64,000 bases of DNA from Piscinibacter sp. XHJ-5 (GTDB lineage Bacteria; Pseudomonadota; Gammaproteobacteria; Burkholderiales; Burkholderiaceae_C): the NCBI RefSeq assembly GCF_029855045.1, contig NZ_CP123228.1, forward strand, positions 5,704,001 through 5,768,000. Reading direction: 5' to 3'. This document shows, piece after piece, positions 30,448 to 40,027 of this stretch. A program made the position numbers and the translations under genes. The notes under the pieces are model-generated. The model was not told where the DNA came from and did not search any database. It saw only the letters and a list, made by a program, of their open reading frames with translations. Each line of letters begins with the position of its first letter. Within the stretch, counting starts at the first letter, position 1.

Positions 30448-31157
30448 TCCTGATCGGCGTCCTGCTTCTTGGCGAACACGTAGCCCGCGCCGCGCACGGT
30501 CAGCACGCGGCGCGGCATCTTGGGATCGTCCTCGATCACCGCGCGGATGCGCGAGATGTGCACATCGATCGAGCGGTCGAAGGCCTCCAGCGGATGGCCC
30601 TTCAGCGAGTCCATGATCTGATCGCGCGACAGCACGCGTCCGGGACTCTGCGCCAGCACCACCAGCAGGTCGAACTGATGGCTGGTCAGGTCGCAGGGCT
30701 TGCCGTCGAGGCGGGCGACCCGCTCGCCCAGATCGATTTCCAGACGACCGAAGCGCATGACCTCGTCGTCGTTCGGCGTCGGGGATGCGCGGCGCAGCAA
30801 GGCCTTCACGCGCGCCAGCAGCTCGCGTGGTTCGAACGGCTTGGGCAGGTAGTCGTCGGCGCCGAGCTCCAGGCCGACGATGCGGTCCAGAGGCTCGCCG
30901 CGCGCGGTGAGCATCAGCAGCGGCAGGTGACGGGTGCGTGGCTGGGAACGCAGCTCCCGGCACAGGTCCAGACCGTCGCCGTCGGGCAGCATCAGGTCGA
31001 GCACCAGCGCCTCGTACTGGCCGCCGGCCAGTCGTTCGCGGCCCGCCGCGAGCGTGCCCGCGGTGTCAACCTCGAAGCCTCCCGAGCGCAGGTAGTCGCC
31101 CACCATCGCGGAAAGGCGGGCATCGTCATCGATCAGCAGGACGCGGGAAGAGGACAT
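30444..31157 (-). CDS. OmpR-family response regulator, CpxR-like
   Basis: A 237-residue regulator. The receiver domain has the acidic DDD pocket (residues 10-12), the phosphorylatable Asp in ALVLDLMLPDGDG (about 54), and LMLTARG with GADDYLPKPFEPRELLAR including the conserved Lys. The C-terminal winged helix includes LTSHQFDLLVVLAQSPGRVL and SIDVHISRIRAVIEDDP, closest in feel to CpxR/RstA. It overlaps the kinase gene by 4 bp. A GTAAA-N5-GTGTC box lies 114 bp upstream and a GC-rich hairpin lies in between. Confidence 0.92.
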   Translation of the reverse strand: MSSSRVLLIDDDARLSAMVGDYLRSGGFEVDTAGTLAAGRERLAGGQYEALVLDLMLPDGDGLDLCRELRSQPRTRHLPLLMLTARGEPLDRIVGLELGADDYLPKPFEPRELLARVKALLRRASPTPNDDEVMRFGRLEIDLGERVARLDGKPCDLTSHQFDLLVVLAQSPGRVLSRDQIMDSLKGHPLEAFDRSIDVHISRIRAVIEDDPKMPRRVLTVRGAGYVFAKKQDADQE

Positions 31158-31174
31158 GGCGGTGGGGATTGAAC

Positions 31175-31212
31175 ACCAAAAAGAACGCCCCGCGGCCAGG
31201 GGGCGCGGGGCG
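31175..31212 (-). terminator. GC hairpin with T-rich tail between tctDE and the CpxR-like gene
   Basis: CGCCCCGC (31186-31193) and GCGGGGCG (31205-31212) form an 8-bp stem with an 11-nt loop; on the minus strand TTCTTTTTGG follows. It is 87 bp beyond the tctE stop and 18-55 bp before the CpxR-like start. It can terminate tctDE transcription or act in the leader of the regulator. Confidence 0.6.
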
Positions 31213-31270
31213 AAGGCCGTTGATCGCGATCCATGCTGGCCGCAGGGGGTGAAGCAGGCATCGCTACAGA

Positions 31271-31285
31271 GTAAAGATATGTGTC
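31271..31285. promoter_or_regulatory. CpxR-box-like site upstream of the CpxR-like gene
   Basis: The sequence is GTAAA-GATAT-GTGTC. It shares GTAAAGATNTGTG with the site upstream of the Spy-like gene at 37189 in the same orientation relative to the gene. The E. coli CpxR consensus is GTAAA-N5-GTAAA. Confidence 0.45.
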
Positions 31286-31298
31286 GGCGGCACGGGCC

Positions 31299-32693
31299 TC
31301 ATCCCCGCCGAGGGAAGACGACCTGCGCATCGAGCCCGTTCGGATCCCGTGCCCGCAGCGTCAGGCGCGCGCCGAGCGCATCGCAGATGCTGCGGCAGAT
31401 CGCCAGGCCCAGCCCGCTGCCTTCGGTCGGATGGCCCGTGTGAAACGGCTCGAACAGCTGCTCTGCCTGCTCCGGCGCGATGCCGGGACCACTGTCTGAA
31501 ACACGCAGCACCGGCGCGCCGTTGTCGATGCCGACGAACACCAGCAGCCATCCGCCCGCGGGCGTCTCGCGCACGGCGTTGGCCATCAGGTTGCGCGTGA
31601 GCTCACGCAGCATCCAGTCGTGTGCCAGCACGTCCAGGGGCGCCGCCTGCAGCTCGAAGTCGAGCCCTTTGGCGGCGATGAGCGGCGACAGATCCAGGGC
31701 GACCTGGCTCACCGCGTCGGCCAGCGCGACCGGCGCCAGCGGCCCTTGCGCCTGCACCTGCTCCACCTTGGCCAGGGCGAGCATCTGGTTGGCCAGCTGG
31801 GTGGCGCGTTCGACCGTGATGCTGATCTCCTGCAGCGCCTGCTGCGAGGGCACGTCGCCGCGCAGCGCCGACTGCACCTGCGTCTTCAGCACGGCGAGCG
31901 GCGTGCGCAGCTGATGCGAGGCGTCACGCACGAAGCGCTTCTGGTGCTCCAGCAGGCGCGACAGCCGCGCCATGACCTGATTGGTCGCATCGACCAGCGG
32001 CAGCAGCTCGCGCGGCGCATCGGGCGCAGCGATGGCTGCGAGATCGCTCTCGCGGCGCGTGCCGAGCTGATGGCTGAGCCGGCGTACCGGCTGCGTGGCG
32101 CGCTGCACCACCCACACGACGACGATCACGATCACGATCACCAGCGCGACCTGCCGCCACAGCGTGGCCAGCAGGATCTGCTGGGCCAGCGTGCGGCGCA
32201 GCTCGAGCGTCTCGGCCACCTGGATCGTGGCAATGCCCTGCCCCGCGACGCCGGCCACCGGCTGCAACAGCACTGCCACGCGCACCGGCTCGTCGCGGTA
32301 GCGGTCGTCGTAGAAGTCGACCAGCGCGGCATAAGGCCCCTTGGCCGGCACCTTGCCGCGCCACACCGGCAGGTCGGCGAAACCGGAAACCATCTCGCCG
32401 GCGAATCCGGTCACGCGGTAGAAGATGCGGCTGCGGTTGTCGGCCTCGAAGGCCTCGAGCGCCGAATACGGCACCGCGGCCCGCAGCTGAGCCTGGTCGC
32501 CGGCGCCGGAGACCTCGAGCTGCTCGCCGATCGACTTGGCCGAAGCCAGCAAGGTGCGGTCGTAGGCGGTGTCGGCAGCGCGCAGTGCCTGCCGGTAGAG
32601 GCTGACGGTGTTGATCGAGACGATGGCAACCACCGGCACCAGGATGCCCAGCATGAGCTGGCGGCGCATCGACCGTCGGCGCGGACCGCTCAT
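31299..32693 (-). CDS. tctE: TctE-like sensor histidine kinase
   Basis: A 464-residue kinase with a first helix at about residues 14-30, a periplasmic sensor region to about 170 with the TctE-type FYRVTGFAGEMVSGFADLP, a very Val/Ile-rich second helix (about 176-195), a short HAMP, the H box VRDASHQLRTPLAVLKTQ and ATP-binding NLMANAVRETPAGG, SDSGPGIAPEQ and GSGLGLAICRSI. TctE proteins sense tricarboxylates and control tct transport genes. Its start overlaps the tctD stop by 4 bp. The adjacent divergent tctCBA operon supports the assignment. Confidence 0.9.
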   Translation of the reverse strand: MSGPRRRSMRRQLMLGILVPVVAIVSINTVSLYRQALRAADTAYDRTLLASAKSIGEQLEVSGAGDQAQLRAAVPYSALEAFEADNRSRIFYRVTGFAGEMVSGFADLPVWRGKVPAKGPYAALVDFYDDRYRDEPVRVAVLLQPVAGVAGQGIATIQVAETLELRRTLAQQILLATLWRQVALVIVIVIVVVWVVQRATQPVRRLSHQLGTRRESDLAAIAAPDAPRELLPLVDATNQVMARLSRLLEHQKRFVRDASHQLRTPLAVLKTQVQSALRGDVPSQQALQEISITVERATQLANQMLALAKVEQVQAQGPLAPVALADAVSQVALDLSPLIAAKGLDFELQAAPLDVLAHDWMLRELTRNLMANAVRETPAGGWLLVFVGIDNGAPVLRVSDSGPGIAPEQAEQLFEPFHTGHPTEGSGLGLAICRSICDALGARLTLRARDPNGLDAQVVFPRRG

Positions 32694-33367
32694 GCAGCCT
32701 GCGCCTTCAGCAGGTAGCCGAGTCCGCGCAGGGTGACGAGCTGCGCACCCGTGTCGGCGAGCTTCTTGCGCAGGCGGTACACCACGACTTCGATCGCTTC
32801 GTACTGAACATCCGATTCGCCGGGAAAGACGAGCTCGAAGAGGCGCTCCTTGGCGACGGCGTGGCCCGGTTTGGCGAGCAGCGCGCGCAGCAACGCACCC
32901 TCGCGGGGCGCCAGCTCCATCGGCTGCCCGTTGAAATAGACCGCGCCGCTGTCATGGTCGCAACGCATGCCGCAAAAGATGGCCGTTTCGCCGGGCATCT
33001 CGTTCGGCGCCCCGCGGCGCGCGAGAGCGCGGATGCGTGCTTCGAGCTCATCCAGGTCGAACGGCTTGGCCAGGTAATCGTCAGCCCCGGTGTTCAGCCC
33101 GAGGATGCGGTCGCCCACCGCGCCGCGCGCGGTGAGGATGAGAACCGGCGCGTGCAGCTGCTCGGCCCGCGCCTGCTCCAGCACCTGCAGGCCGTCGAGG
33201 CCCGGCAGGCTGAGGTCGAGCACGACCACGTCGGGGACCGTGGCGCGCCAGCGGTCCAGCGCCCGGGCACCGTCTGCGCAGGCCACGACCTGCATGCCGC
33301 GGCGGGTCAGCGTACGCTGCAACGTCGTCTGCATCGCGGGATCGTCCTCGACCAGCAACAGTTTCAT
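32690..33367 (-). CDS. tctD: TctD-like response regulator
   Basis: A 225-residue OmpR-family regulator. MKLLLVEDDPAMQTTLQRTL carries the acidic pocket, VVVLDLSLPGLDGLQ the phosphorylated Asp (about 51) and GADDYLAKPFDLDELEARI the conserved Lys. The winged helix contains LAPREGALLRALLAKPGHAV and AIEVVVYRLRKKL. It is divergent from tctC. A pair of GACAGCC direct repeats, 11 bp apart, lies between the two genes and is a plausible binding site. Confidence 0.92.
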   Translation of the reverse strand: MKLLLVEDDPAMQTTLQRTLTRRGMQVVACADGARALDRWRATVPDVVVLDLSLPGLDGLQVLEQARAEQLHAPVLILTARGAVGDRILGLNTGADDYLAKPFDLDELEARIRALARRGAPNEMPGETAIFCGMRCDHDSGAVYFNGQPMELAPREGALLRALLAKPGHAVAKERLFELVFPGESDVQYEAIEVVVYRLRKKLADTGAQLVTLRGLGYLLKAQAA

Positions 33368-33399
33368 GCCGATGACATTAGCATTTGTCCTGATGAGTT

Positions 33400-33418
33400 G
33401 GACAGCCGACTGACAGCC
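33400..33418. promoter_or_regulatory. Tandem GACAGCC repeats, likely TctD binding site
   Basis: GACAGCC occurs at 33401-33407 and 33412-33418, an 11-bp period typical of OmpR-family dimers binding one face of DNA. A TGTCC...GGACA inverted repeat (33386-33404) overlaps the first copy. The site lies 50 bp before tctC and 33 bp from the tctD start. Confidence 0.45.
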
Positions 33419-33468
33419 AGGGCACGGAAGATGCCGGTAGCAGTTCCAGGCATAACAGGAGACAAGCC

Positions 33469-34428
33469 ATGCGTCGCGACACGTTCCTGAAGTCCCTCGC
33501 CGCTCTCGCCGCCGCGGGAGCCCTGCCGCTCGATGTACTCGCTGCGGCCAACATCAAGATGATGATCCCCGCCAACCCCGGCGGAGGCTGGGACACCACC
33601 GGCCGCGCCCTCGGCAAGGCGCTGCAGGAGTCCGGGGCCGCTTCGTCGGTCACCTTCGACAACAAGGGCGGCGCCGCCGGCGCCATCGGCCTCGCGCAGT
33701 TCGTCAACGCCAGCAAGGGCGATCCCAACGCAATGATGGTGATGGGCGCGGTGATGCTGGGCGGCATCATCACCGGCAAGCCGCCGGTCACGCTGTCACA
33801 GGCAACGCCGCTCGCACGCCTGACCAGTGAGTACAACGTCTTCGTGCTGCCGGCCACCTCGCCGCTGAAGACGATGAAGGACGTGGTCGAGCAGATGAAG
33901 AAGGATCCCGGCAGCGTGAAGTGGGGCGGCGGCTCGCGCGGCGCCACCGAGCACATCGCCGCGGCCATGATCGCGCGTGAAGTCGGCGTTGACCCCGCCA
34001 AGATCAACTACGTGCCGTTCCGCGGAGGCGGCGAAGCCACCGCAGCCATCCTGGGCGGCAACGTGACCGTCGGCGGAAGCGGCTACAGCGAGTTCGCGCA
34101 GTACATCGAGAGCGGAAAGATGAGGCCGATCGCCGTCACGTCGGCCACGCGCCTCAAGGGCATCGACGTGCCAACGCTCAAGGAGCAGGGCATCAATGTC
34201 GAGATCGGCAACTGGCGGGGCGTGTACGGCGCCCCCGGCATCACGCCCGACCAGCGCAAGGCGCTGACCGACATGGTGCTGAAGGCGCTGAAGACCAAGT
34301 CGTGGGCCGAGGCGATGGAGAAGAACGCCTGGACGCCGGCGGTGATGGCAGGCAAGGAATTCGAGGAGTTCGTGGACCGCGAATTCGCCAGCCTGCGCGC
34401 CACCATGGTCAAGGCCGGGATGGTCTGA
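33469..34428 (+). CDS. tctC: Tripartite tricarboxylate transporter receptor TctC (Bug family)
   Basis: A 319-residue periplasmic receptor. MRRDTFLKSLAALAAAGALP is a signal peptide with a Tat-like RRDTFLK, cleaved near LAAANIK. The ligand-binding loop is IPANPGGGWDTTGRALGKAL; GGAAGAIGLAQF and VKWGGGSRGATEHIAA are also typical. It delivers citrate or another carboxylate to TctAB. It heads tctCBA, has an ACAGGAGA ribosome site, and is the only binding protein here with its permease beside it. Confidence 0.94.
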   Translation: MRRDTFLKSLAALAAAGALPLDVLAAANIKMMIPANPGGGWDTTGRALGKALQESGAASSVTFDNKGGAAGAIGLAQFVNASKGDPNAMMVMGAVMLGGIITGKPPVTLSQATPLARLTSEYNVFVLPATSPLKTMKDVVEQMKKDPGSVKWGGGSRGATEHIAAAMIAREVGVDPAKINYVPFRGGGEATAAILGGNVTVGGSGYSEFAQYIESGKMRPIAVTSATRLKGIDVPTLKEQGINVEIGNWRGVYGAPGITPDQRKALTDMVLKALKTKSWAEAMEKNAWTPAVMAGKEFEEFVDREFASLRATMVKAGMV

Positions 34429-34499
34429 GCTTTCGCAACACGACAAGCCAGGGCGGGAGGCGCGACCTCCACGCCCTCTTTCCGCTTCGGAGGGGATCC

Positions 34500-35012
34500 A
34501 TGTCCGACTCACCTGCTTCGTCTCTTCACCAGACGCTGATCGGCATCGGCGCGATCGTCCTCGCCGTTGCCATGGCCTGGGGCGCCTCCTCGATCTCGTC
34601 GACGGCCGGGTATTCCGGCGTCGGCCCCAACTTCCTGCCGTGGGTCGTGGCGATCGTCCTCGCGGTCTGTGGCGCCTGGCTGGTGTGGGAAGCACGCAGC
34701 GGCGGCTTCCGTGAAGTGGAGCCGCCGTCGGGCGCGGAACGCGCCGACTGGACCGCCTTCGCGTGGCTGTCGGCGGGCGTGCTGGCAAACGCCGCGCTGA
34801 TCACGACGATCGGCTTCGTGCTGAGCTGCACCCTGCTGTTCGCGCTGGCGGTTCGCGGCCTGCGCTACTCCGAGGGCAAGCCCTCGGGCGGCGCGCGCCA
34901 GACGCTGCTCGATGTCGTCACCGGCATGCTGATCTCGGCGCCGGTGTTCTGGCTGTTCACCAAGCTGCTTGCGATCAACCTGCCGGGACTCACCGGCACC
35001 GGCTGGCTCTGA
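34500..35012 (+). CDS. tctB: Tripartite tricarboxylate transporter small membrane subunit TctB
   Basis: A 170-residue protein with four hydrophobic segments (about 12-30, 36-55, 80-115, 135-160). [19 protein letters not shown] is the TctB signature near residue 36. The start is the ATG at 34500, preceded by GGAGGGGATCC; upstream in-frame reading belongs to tctC. TctB supports TctA in sodium- or proton-driven carboxylate uptake. It is 13 bp before tctA. Confidence 0.92.
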   Translation: MSDSPASSLHQTLIGIGAIVLAVAMAWGASSISSTAGYSGVGPNFLPWVVAIVLAVCGAWLVWEARSGGFREVEPPSGAERADWTAFAWLSAGVLANAALITTIGFVLSCTLLFALAVRGLRYSEGKPSGGARQTLLDVVTGMLISAPVFWLFTKLLAINLPGLTGTGWL

Positions 35013-35025
35013 CGGGAGAACACGA

Positions 35026-36549
35026 ATGGACCTCTGGACCCAGCTTCTGAACGGCTTCGCGACGGCCGGCACGCCGATCAACCTGTTGTGGGCCTTCCTC
35101 GGCTGCGCGATCGGCACGGCGATCGGCGTGCTGCCCGGCCTCGGCCCGGCCGTCACGGTGGCGATGCTCCTGCCGATCACGGCGCAGGTGGAGCCCACCG
35201 CCTCGATGATCTTCTTCGCCGGCATCTACTACGGCGCGATGTACGGCGGCTCGACCACCTCGATCCTGCTCAACACGCCGGGGGAGACCGGCACGATGGT
35301 GACCGCGCTCGAAGGCTTCAAGATGGCCAAGAACGGCCGCGCCGGCGCGGCGCTGGCCACGTCGGCCATCGGATCCTTCGTCGCGGGCACGCTGGCCACG
35401 GTGCTGGTGACGACTTTCGCGCCGCTGGTCGCCGACTTCGCGGTGAAGCTCGGGCCGCCGGAGTATTTCTGCCTGATGCTGCTTGCCTTCACCACCGTCA
35501 GCGCGGTGCTCGGCAAGAGCACCCTGCGCGGAATGACGGCGCTGTTCCTCGGCCTGGCGATGGGCTGCGTCGGACTCGACCAGATCAGCGGCCAGGCACG
35601 CTACAACATCGGCGTCCCGGAGCTGCTCGACGGCATCGAGGTGGTGCTGATCGCAGTCGGCCTGTTCGCCGTCGGCGAGGCCTTCTACACCGGGATGTAC
35701 GAAGGCCGCAGCGAAGCGTCGATGAACCGCATGGACAAGGTCCACATGACCCGCGAGGAGTTCCGCCGCTCCTGGCCAGCGTGGCTGCGCGGCACCGCGC
35801 TCGGCTTTCCGTTCGGCACCATTCCCGCCGGCGGCTCGGAGATTCCGACCTTCCTCAGCTACGGCGTCGAGCGCAAGCTCTCCAAGCACAAGGAAGAATT
35901 CGGCACCGTCGGTGCGATCGAAGGCGTCGCCGGCCCGGAGGCGGCCAACAACGCGGCGGTGACGGCGACGCTGGTGCCGCTGCTCACGCTCGGCATCCCG
36001 ACCTCGGTCACGGCGGCCATCCTGCTCTCGGCGCTTCAGAACTACGGCATCCAGGCCGGGCCGCAACTGTTCCAGACCTCGTCGACACTGGTGTGGGCGC
36101 TGATCGCGTCGCTGTACATCGGCAACGTGATGCTGCTCATCCTCAACCTGCCGCTGGTCGGCCTGTGGGTGAAGCTGCTGAAGATTCCGCGCGCCCAGCT
36201 CTACGCCGGCATCCTCATCTTCGCCACGGTCGGCGTCTATGGCATGCGCCAGAGCGCCTTCGATCTGTTCCTGCTGTACGGTGTCGGCCTGCTCGGCGTG
36301 CTGATGCGGCGCTTCGACTTCCCGACCGCGCCTGTCATCGTCGGCCTCATCCTCGGGCCGCTCGCGGAAGCGCAACTGCGCAACGCGCTGTCCATCGGCG
36401 AAGGGCGCTGGACCGTGTTCATCGAGCGTCCGATGGCGATGGTTCTGCTCGCCATCGTGCTGCTGATCCTGATCCTGCCGCGCGTGCTGAAGCTCAAGAA
36501 AGAACCGGCGCTGCCGCAGGCGGCAGCGCCGGGGAACGGCGTTCGGTGA
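35026..36549 (+). CDS. tctA: Tripartite tricarboxylate transporter large permease TctA
   Basis: A 507-residue permease with about twelve helices. The family block [21 protein letters not shown] is near residue 35 (quoted in part), [21 protein letters not shown] near 68 binds substrate, and [21 protein letters not shown] mirrors it in the second half. The length is typical. It ends the tctCBA operon and converges with the Spy-like gene with 6 bp between the stops. The substrate class is carboxylates; the exact ligand is not evident. Confidence 0.95.
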   Translation: MDLWTQLLNGFATAGTPINLLWAFLGCAIGTAIGVLPGLGPAVTVAMLLPITAQVEPTASMIFFAGIYYGAMYGGSTTSILLNTPGETGTMVTALEGFKMAKNGRAGAALATSAIGSFVAGTLATVLVTTFAPLVADFAVKLGPPEYFCLMLLAFTTVSAVLGKSTLRGMTALFLGLAMGCVGLDQISGQARYNIGVPELLDGIEVVLIAVGLFAVGEAFYTGMYEGRSEASMNRMDKVHMTREEFRRSWPAWLRGTALGFPFGTIPAGGSEIPTFLSYGVERKLSKHKEEFGTVGAIEGVAGPEAANNAAVTATLVPLLTLGIPTSVTAAILLSALQNYGIQAGPQLFQTSSTLVWALIASLYIGNVMLLILNLPLVGLWVKLLKIPRAQLYAGILIFATVGVYGMRQSAFDLFLLYGVGLLGVLMRRFDFPTAPVIVGLILGPLAEAQLRNALSIGEGRWTVFIERPMAMVLLAIVLLILILPRVLKLKKEPALPQAAAPGNGVR

Positions 36550-36555
36550 AGGGTC

Positions 36556-37107
36556 CTACTTCTGCGGATGCTCGCGCTGCATGCGTTCCTGCATGCGCTG
36601 CTGGCGCTGTTTCACGTGCTCGGCGACTTTCGCGCGCTGCTCGGGGGTCAGCACGCGGCTGATGTCGAGCATGGCCTGCAGCATGCGACGGCTGGAAGCG
36701 TCGTGCTGGGCCAGCATCTGCTGGCGCACCGACTCGGCGGCCGCGGCGTCGACCGTCGGCGCCGTGAAGATCTGCATCGACTTGTCGCGCAGCGTGCGAG
36801 CCGTCTCGCGCTGTCCCTTGAGGTCGTCGGCCGCCTGACGCGCGATCTGCTTGATCTGCGAGCGCTGCGCGTCGGTCGCGTTGAGCCCGTCGAGCAGGTG
36901 ATCGACGCCCCGGTCGATGCGCTCGGGCGAGCCCATGAACAGGCCGGGGCCGCCCATTGCGCCACCATGGTGTCCGCGCGGCTGCGCCCAGGCCGACAGG
37001 GCGACGGTCGCCGAGACCGCCAGCACCACGCCCGCCATCATCAGGCGGAGCCCGCGGCGCGTCGCGCCCGCCATCTTCTCGTCCACCGTCATCGTGCTAC
37101 TGCTCAT
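36556..37107 (-). CDS. Spy/CpxP-like periplasmic LTXXQ-type chaperone
   Basis: A 183-residue exported helical protein. The ATG at 37107 (MSSSTMTVDEKMAGATRRGL) follows an AGGAG; an in-frame ATG 45 bp upstream lacks one. A hydrophobic signal segment (LMMAGVVLAVSATVALSAWA) ends near AQPRGHHGG. Two LTxxQ-like repeats are visible, DGLNATDAQRSQIKQIA and DISRVLTPEQRAKVAEHVKQ, and the tail is Gln/Arg/Met-rich. Spy and CpxP bind unfolded periplasmic proteins, and CpxP damps CpxA. A CpxR-like box 82 bp upstream links it to the CpxRA-like pair at 29-31 kb. Confidence 0.85.
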   Translation of the reverse strand: MSSSTMTVDEKMAGATRRGLRLMMAGVVLAVSATVALSAWAQPRGHHGGAMGGPGLFMGSPERIDRGVDHLLDGLNATDAQRSQIKQIARQAADDLKGQRETARTLRDKSMQIFTAPTVDAAAAESVRQQMLAQHDASSRRMLQAMLDISRVLTPEQRAKVAEHVKQRQQRMQERMQREHPQK

Positions 37108-37188
37108 CACATGCTCCTGTTGAACACGGGGTTTGGCCCCGCTGGAAAGCATGGTCGCGAGTCGCGGTGAAGGCGGCTTGGCGCAGGG

Positions 37189-37203
37189 GTAAAGATCTGT
37201 GAA
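37189..37203. promoter_or_regulatory. CpxR-box-like site upstream of the Spy-like gene
   Basis: GTAAA-GATCT-GTGAA matches the CpxR consensus GTAAA-N5-GTAAA at nine of ten defined positions. It lies 82 bp before the start codon and matches 12 of 13 bases of the site at 31271-31283. Confidence 0.55.
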
Positions 37204-37257
37204 TGCCCGAGTCGGCGGGTCGATGTGGGCGGCCCCGTGAACCGCCGTTGAGAAAGC

Positions 37258-38061
37258 TCAGGACTTGCGGCGCGACCGCGTCAACCAGGCGACCAGGCCG
37301 AATCCGCTCAAGAGCATCGCAAAGGACGCGGGTTCGGGAACCGGCGTCATCACGCTCGTGCTGCTGATCAGGCTGGCAGCATCGGTGCTCAAGCTGCGCA
37401 CATGGATGCCGGCCGCAAGGGCGCCGTCGTCGATCGAATTCATGTTGGCACCGAGGATGCGAAACGTGGCGGTCTCGCCCTGGTTGATGCCGTATTGCGT
37501 GCTGCCGCGGGCGTCCGAGTCGAAGCTTGCGTCGGACGTGAATCCGGCGCTGTTCCCGCCAGGAAGCGCGCCGGGTTGAGCGCCTTCGCTGAAGAGGACG
37601 GTGCCGGTGCCGCCCAGGAAGCTGGCCGACATGCCGCTTCCCAGATTGAAATAGACCTCGGCCACATACCCGCTGCCGGCGTTGAAGACGGTGAAGTCGA
37701 GCCCGTTCCAATCCCAGGACAGCGTCGACGCGGCGAGCGCACAGTCGCCGGACGTACCGGAGATGCAGCTGAACGTGCCCGCCTGCGCGAAGGCCGACGC
37801 ACCCGCCAGCGCTGCCGCGAGGAAAACGCGCGGCAACGCCCTCGTCCCCACGGACGTACGAGACCCTCGTGCGATGGCCGGACGATACCCGGCAGCGCGG
37901 CAGAGGAGGCTGGTTTTCTTCACGTCACGCGCAGTCGACGCGGACGCTGCGGGCGTCGCTCGAAAAGCGTCTTCGTCCATGCCGGCCCCTCCCAACTCGT
38001 GCATGAGGAAGTAGTCGAGGATCTCCTGGTCGGAAGGCAGGTGGTACTTCGTGCTGGGCAT
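37258..38061 (-). CDS. PEP-CTERM sorting domain protein with N-terminal extension
   Basis: A 267-residue exported protein ending in a PEP-CTERM tail: VPEPASFAMLLSGFGLVAWL plus basic TRSRRKS, the signal recognised by exosortase (EpsH/XrtA types). The middle (about 95-240) is Gly/Ser/Asn-rich beta sequence. The ATG at 38061 has GAGGGG 7 bp upstream. The signal-peptide-like VFLAAALAGASAFAQAGTF begins only near residue 75, so either the first 64 residues (MPSTKYHLPSDQEILDYF...) are a real extension or translation begins at an internal GTG (SVGTRALPR, about 37852). No exosortase gene is in the window. Extracellular or surface location inferred. Confidence 0.7.
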   Translation of the reverse strand: MPSTKYHLPSDQEILDYFLMHELGGAGMDEDAFRATPAASASTARDVKKTSLLCRAAGYRPAIARGSRTSVGTRALPRVFLAAALAGASAFAQAGTFSCISGTSGDCALAASTLSWDWNGLDFTVFNAGSGYVAEVYFNLGSGMSASFLGGTGTVLFSEGAQPGALPGGNSAGFTSDASFDSDARGSTQYGINQGETATFRILGANMNSIDDGALAAGIHVRSLSTDAASLISSTSVMTPVPEPASFAMLLSGFGLVAWLTRSRRKS

Positions 38062-38264
38062 GTGCGGACCCCTCGTTGGACATGGAGCCCACTGTAAAAA
38101 CTTCGCTGTGCACTGCCATGGGAACACGAGGTCATCCGGGGTAGTCAGCTGCTCCCTGGTGATCCGGGATGAAGCGCCCCCCGCAATCCGGGGATGGCCC
38201 GCGGGTTTCCGATCGTCTTGGCGTGGGTCGAACCGTCTTGCACGTGATCGCAGTGCAGACTGGC

Positions 38265-38355
38265 TGGCGGAGAGGGTCGGATTCGAACCGACGGTACGGT
38301 ATGACCGTACACCGGATTTCGAGTCCGGCGCATTCGACCACTCTGCCACCTCTCC
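38265..38355 (-). tRNA. tRNA-Ser(CGA)
   Basis: A 91-nt tRNA with encoded CCA (38265-38267). The acceptor GGAGAGG (38355-38349) pairs with CCTCTCC. The anticodon stem GGACTCGAAATCC shows CGA in the loop. A long variable arm (TACGGTCATACCGTA) and T-arm GGTTCGAATCC identify a class II serine tRNA reading UCG. It lies 42 bp downstream of serS on the same strand. Confidence 0.96.
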
Positions 38356-38397
38356 GGAATTCTGCGGCTTCGGCAGGTCGCTGCCGAGCCCGGAATT

Positions 38398-40006
<1,609 letters not shown>

Positions 40007-40027
40007 TTCTACAACCTCGTCACTGCG

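Noticed and set aside
38070..38110. A sigma54-like TGGCA...GC promoter upstream of the PEP-CTERM gene.
   Set aside because: The GG-to-GC spacing is one base too short and the -12 element is poor.
38062..38349. Reading the PEP-CTERM gene from further upstream, through the serine tRNA.
   Set aside because: The extra codons translate the tRNA and intergenic DNA and have no ribosome site; the ATG at 38061 does.
38265..38355. tRNA-Ser as an integration site for a genomic island carrying the PEP-CTERM gene.
   Set aside because: No copy of the tRNA 3' end flanks the gene and no integrase or phage gene is present.
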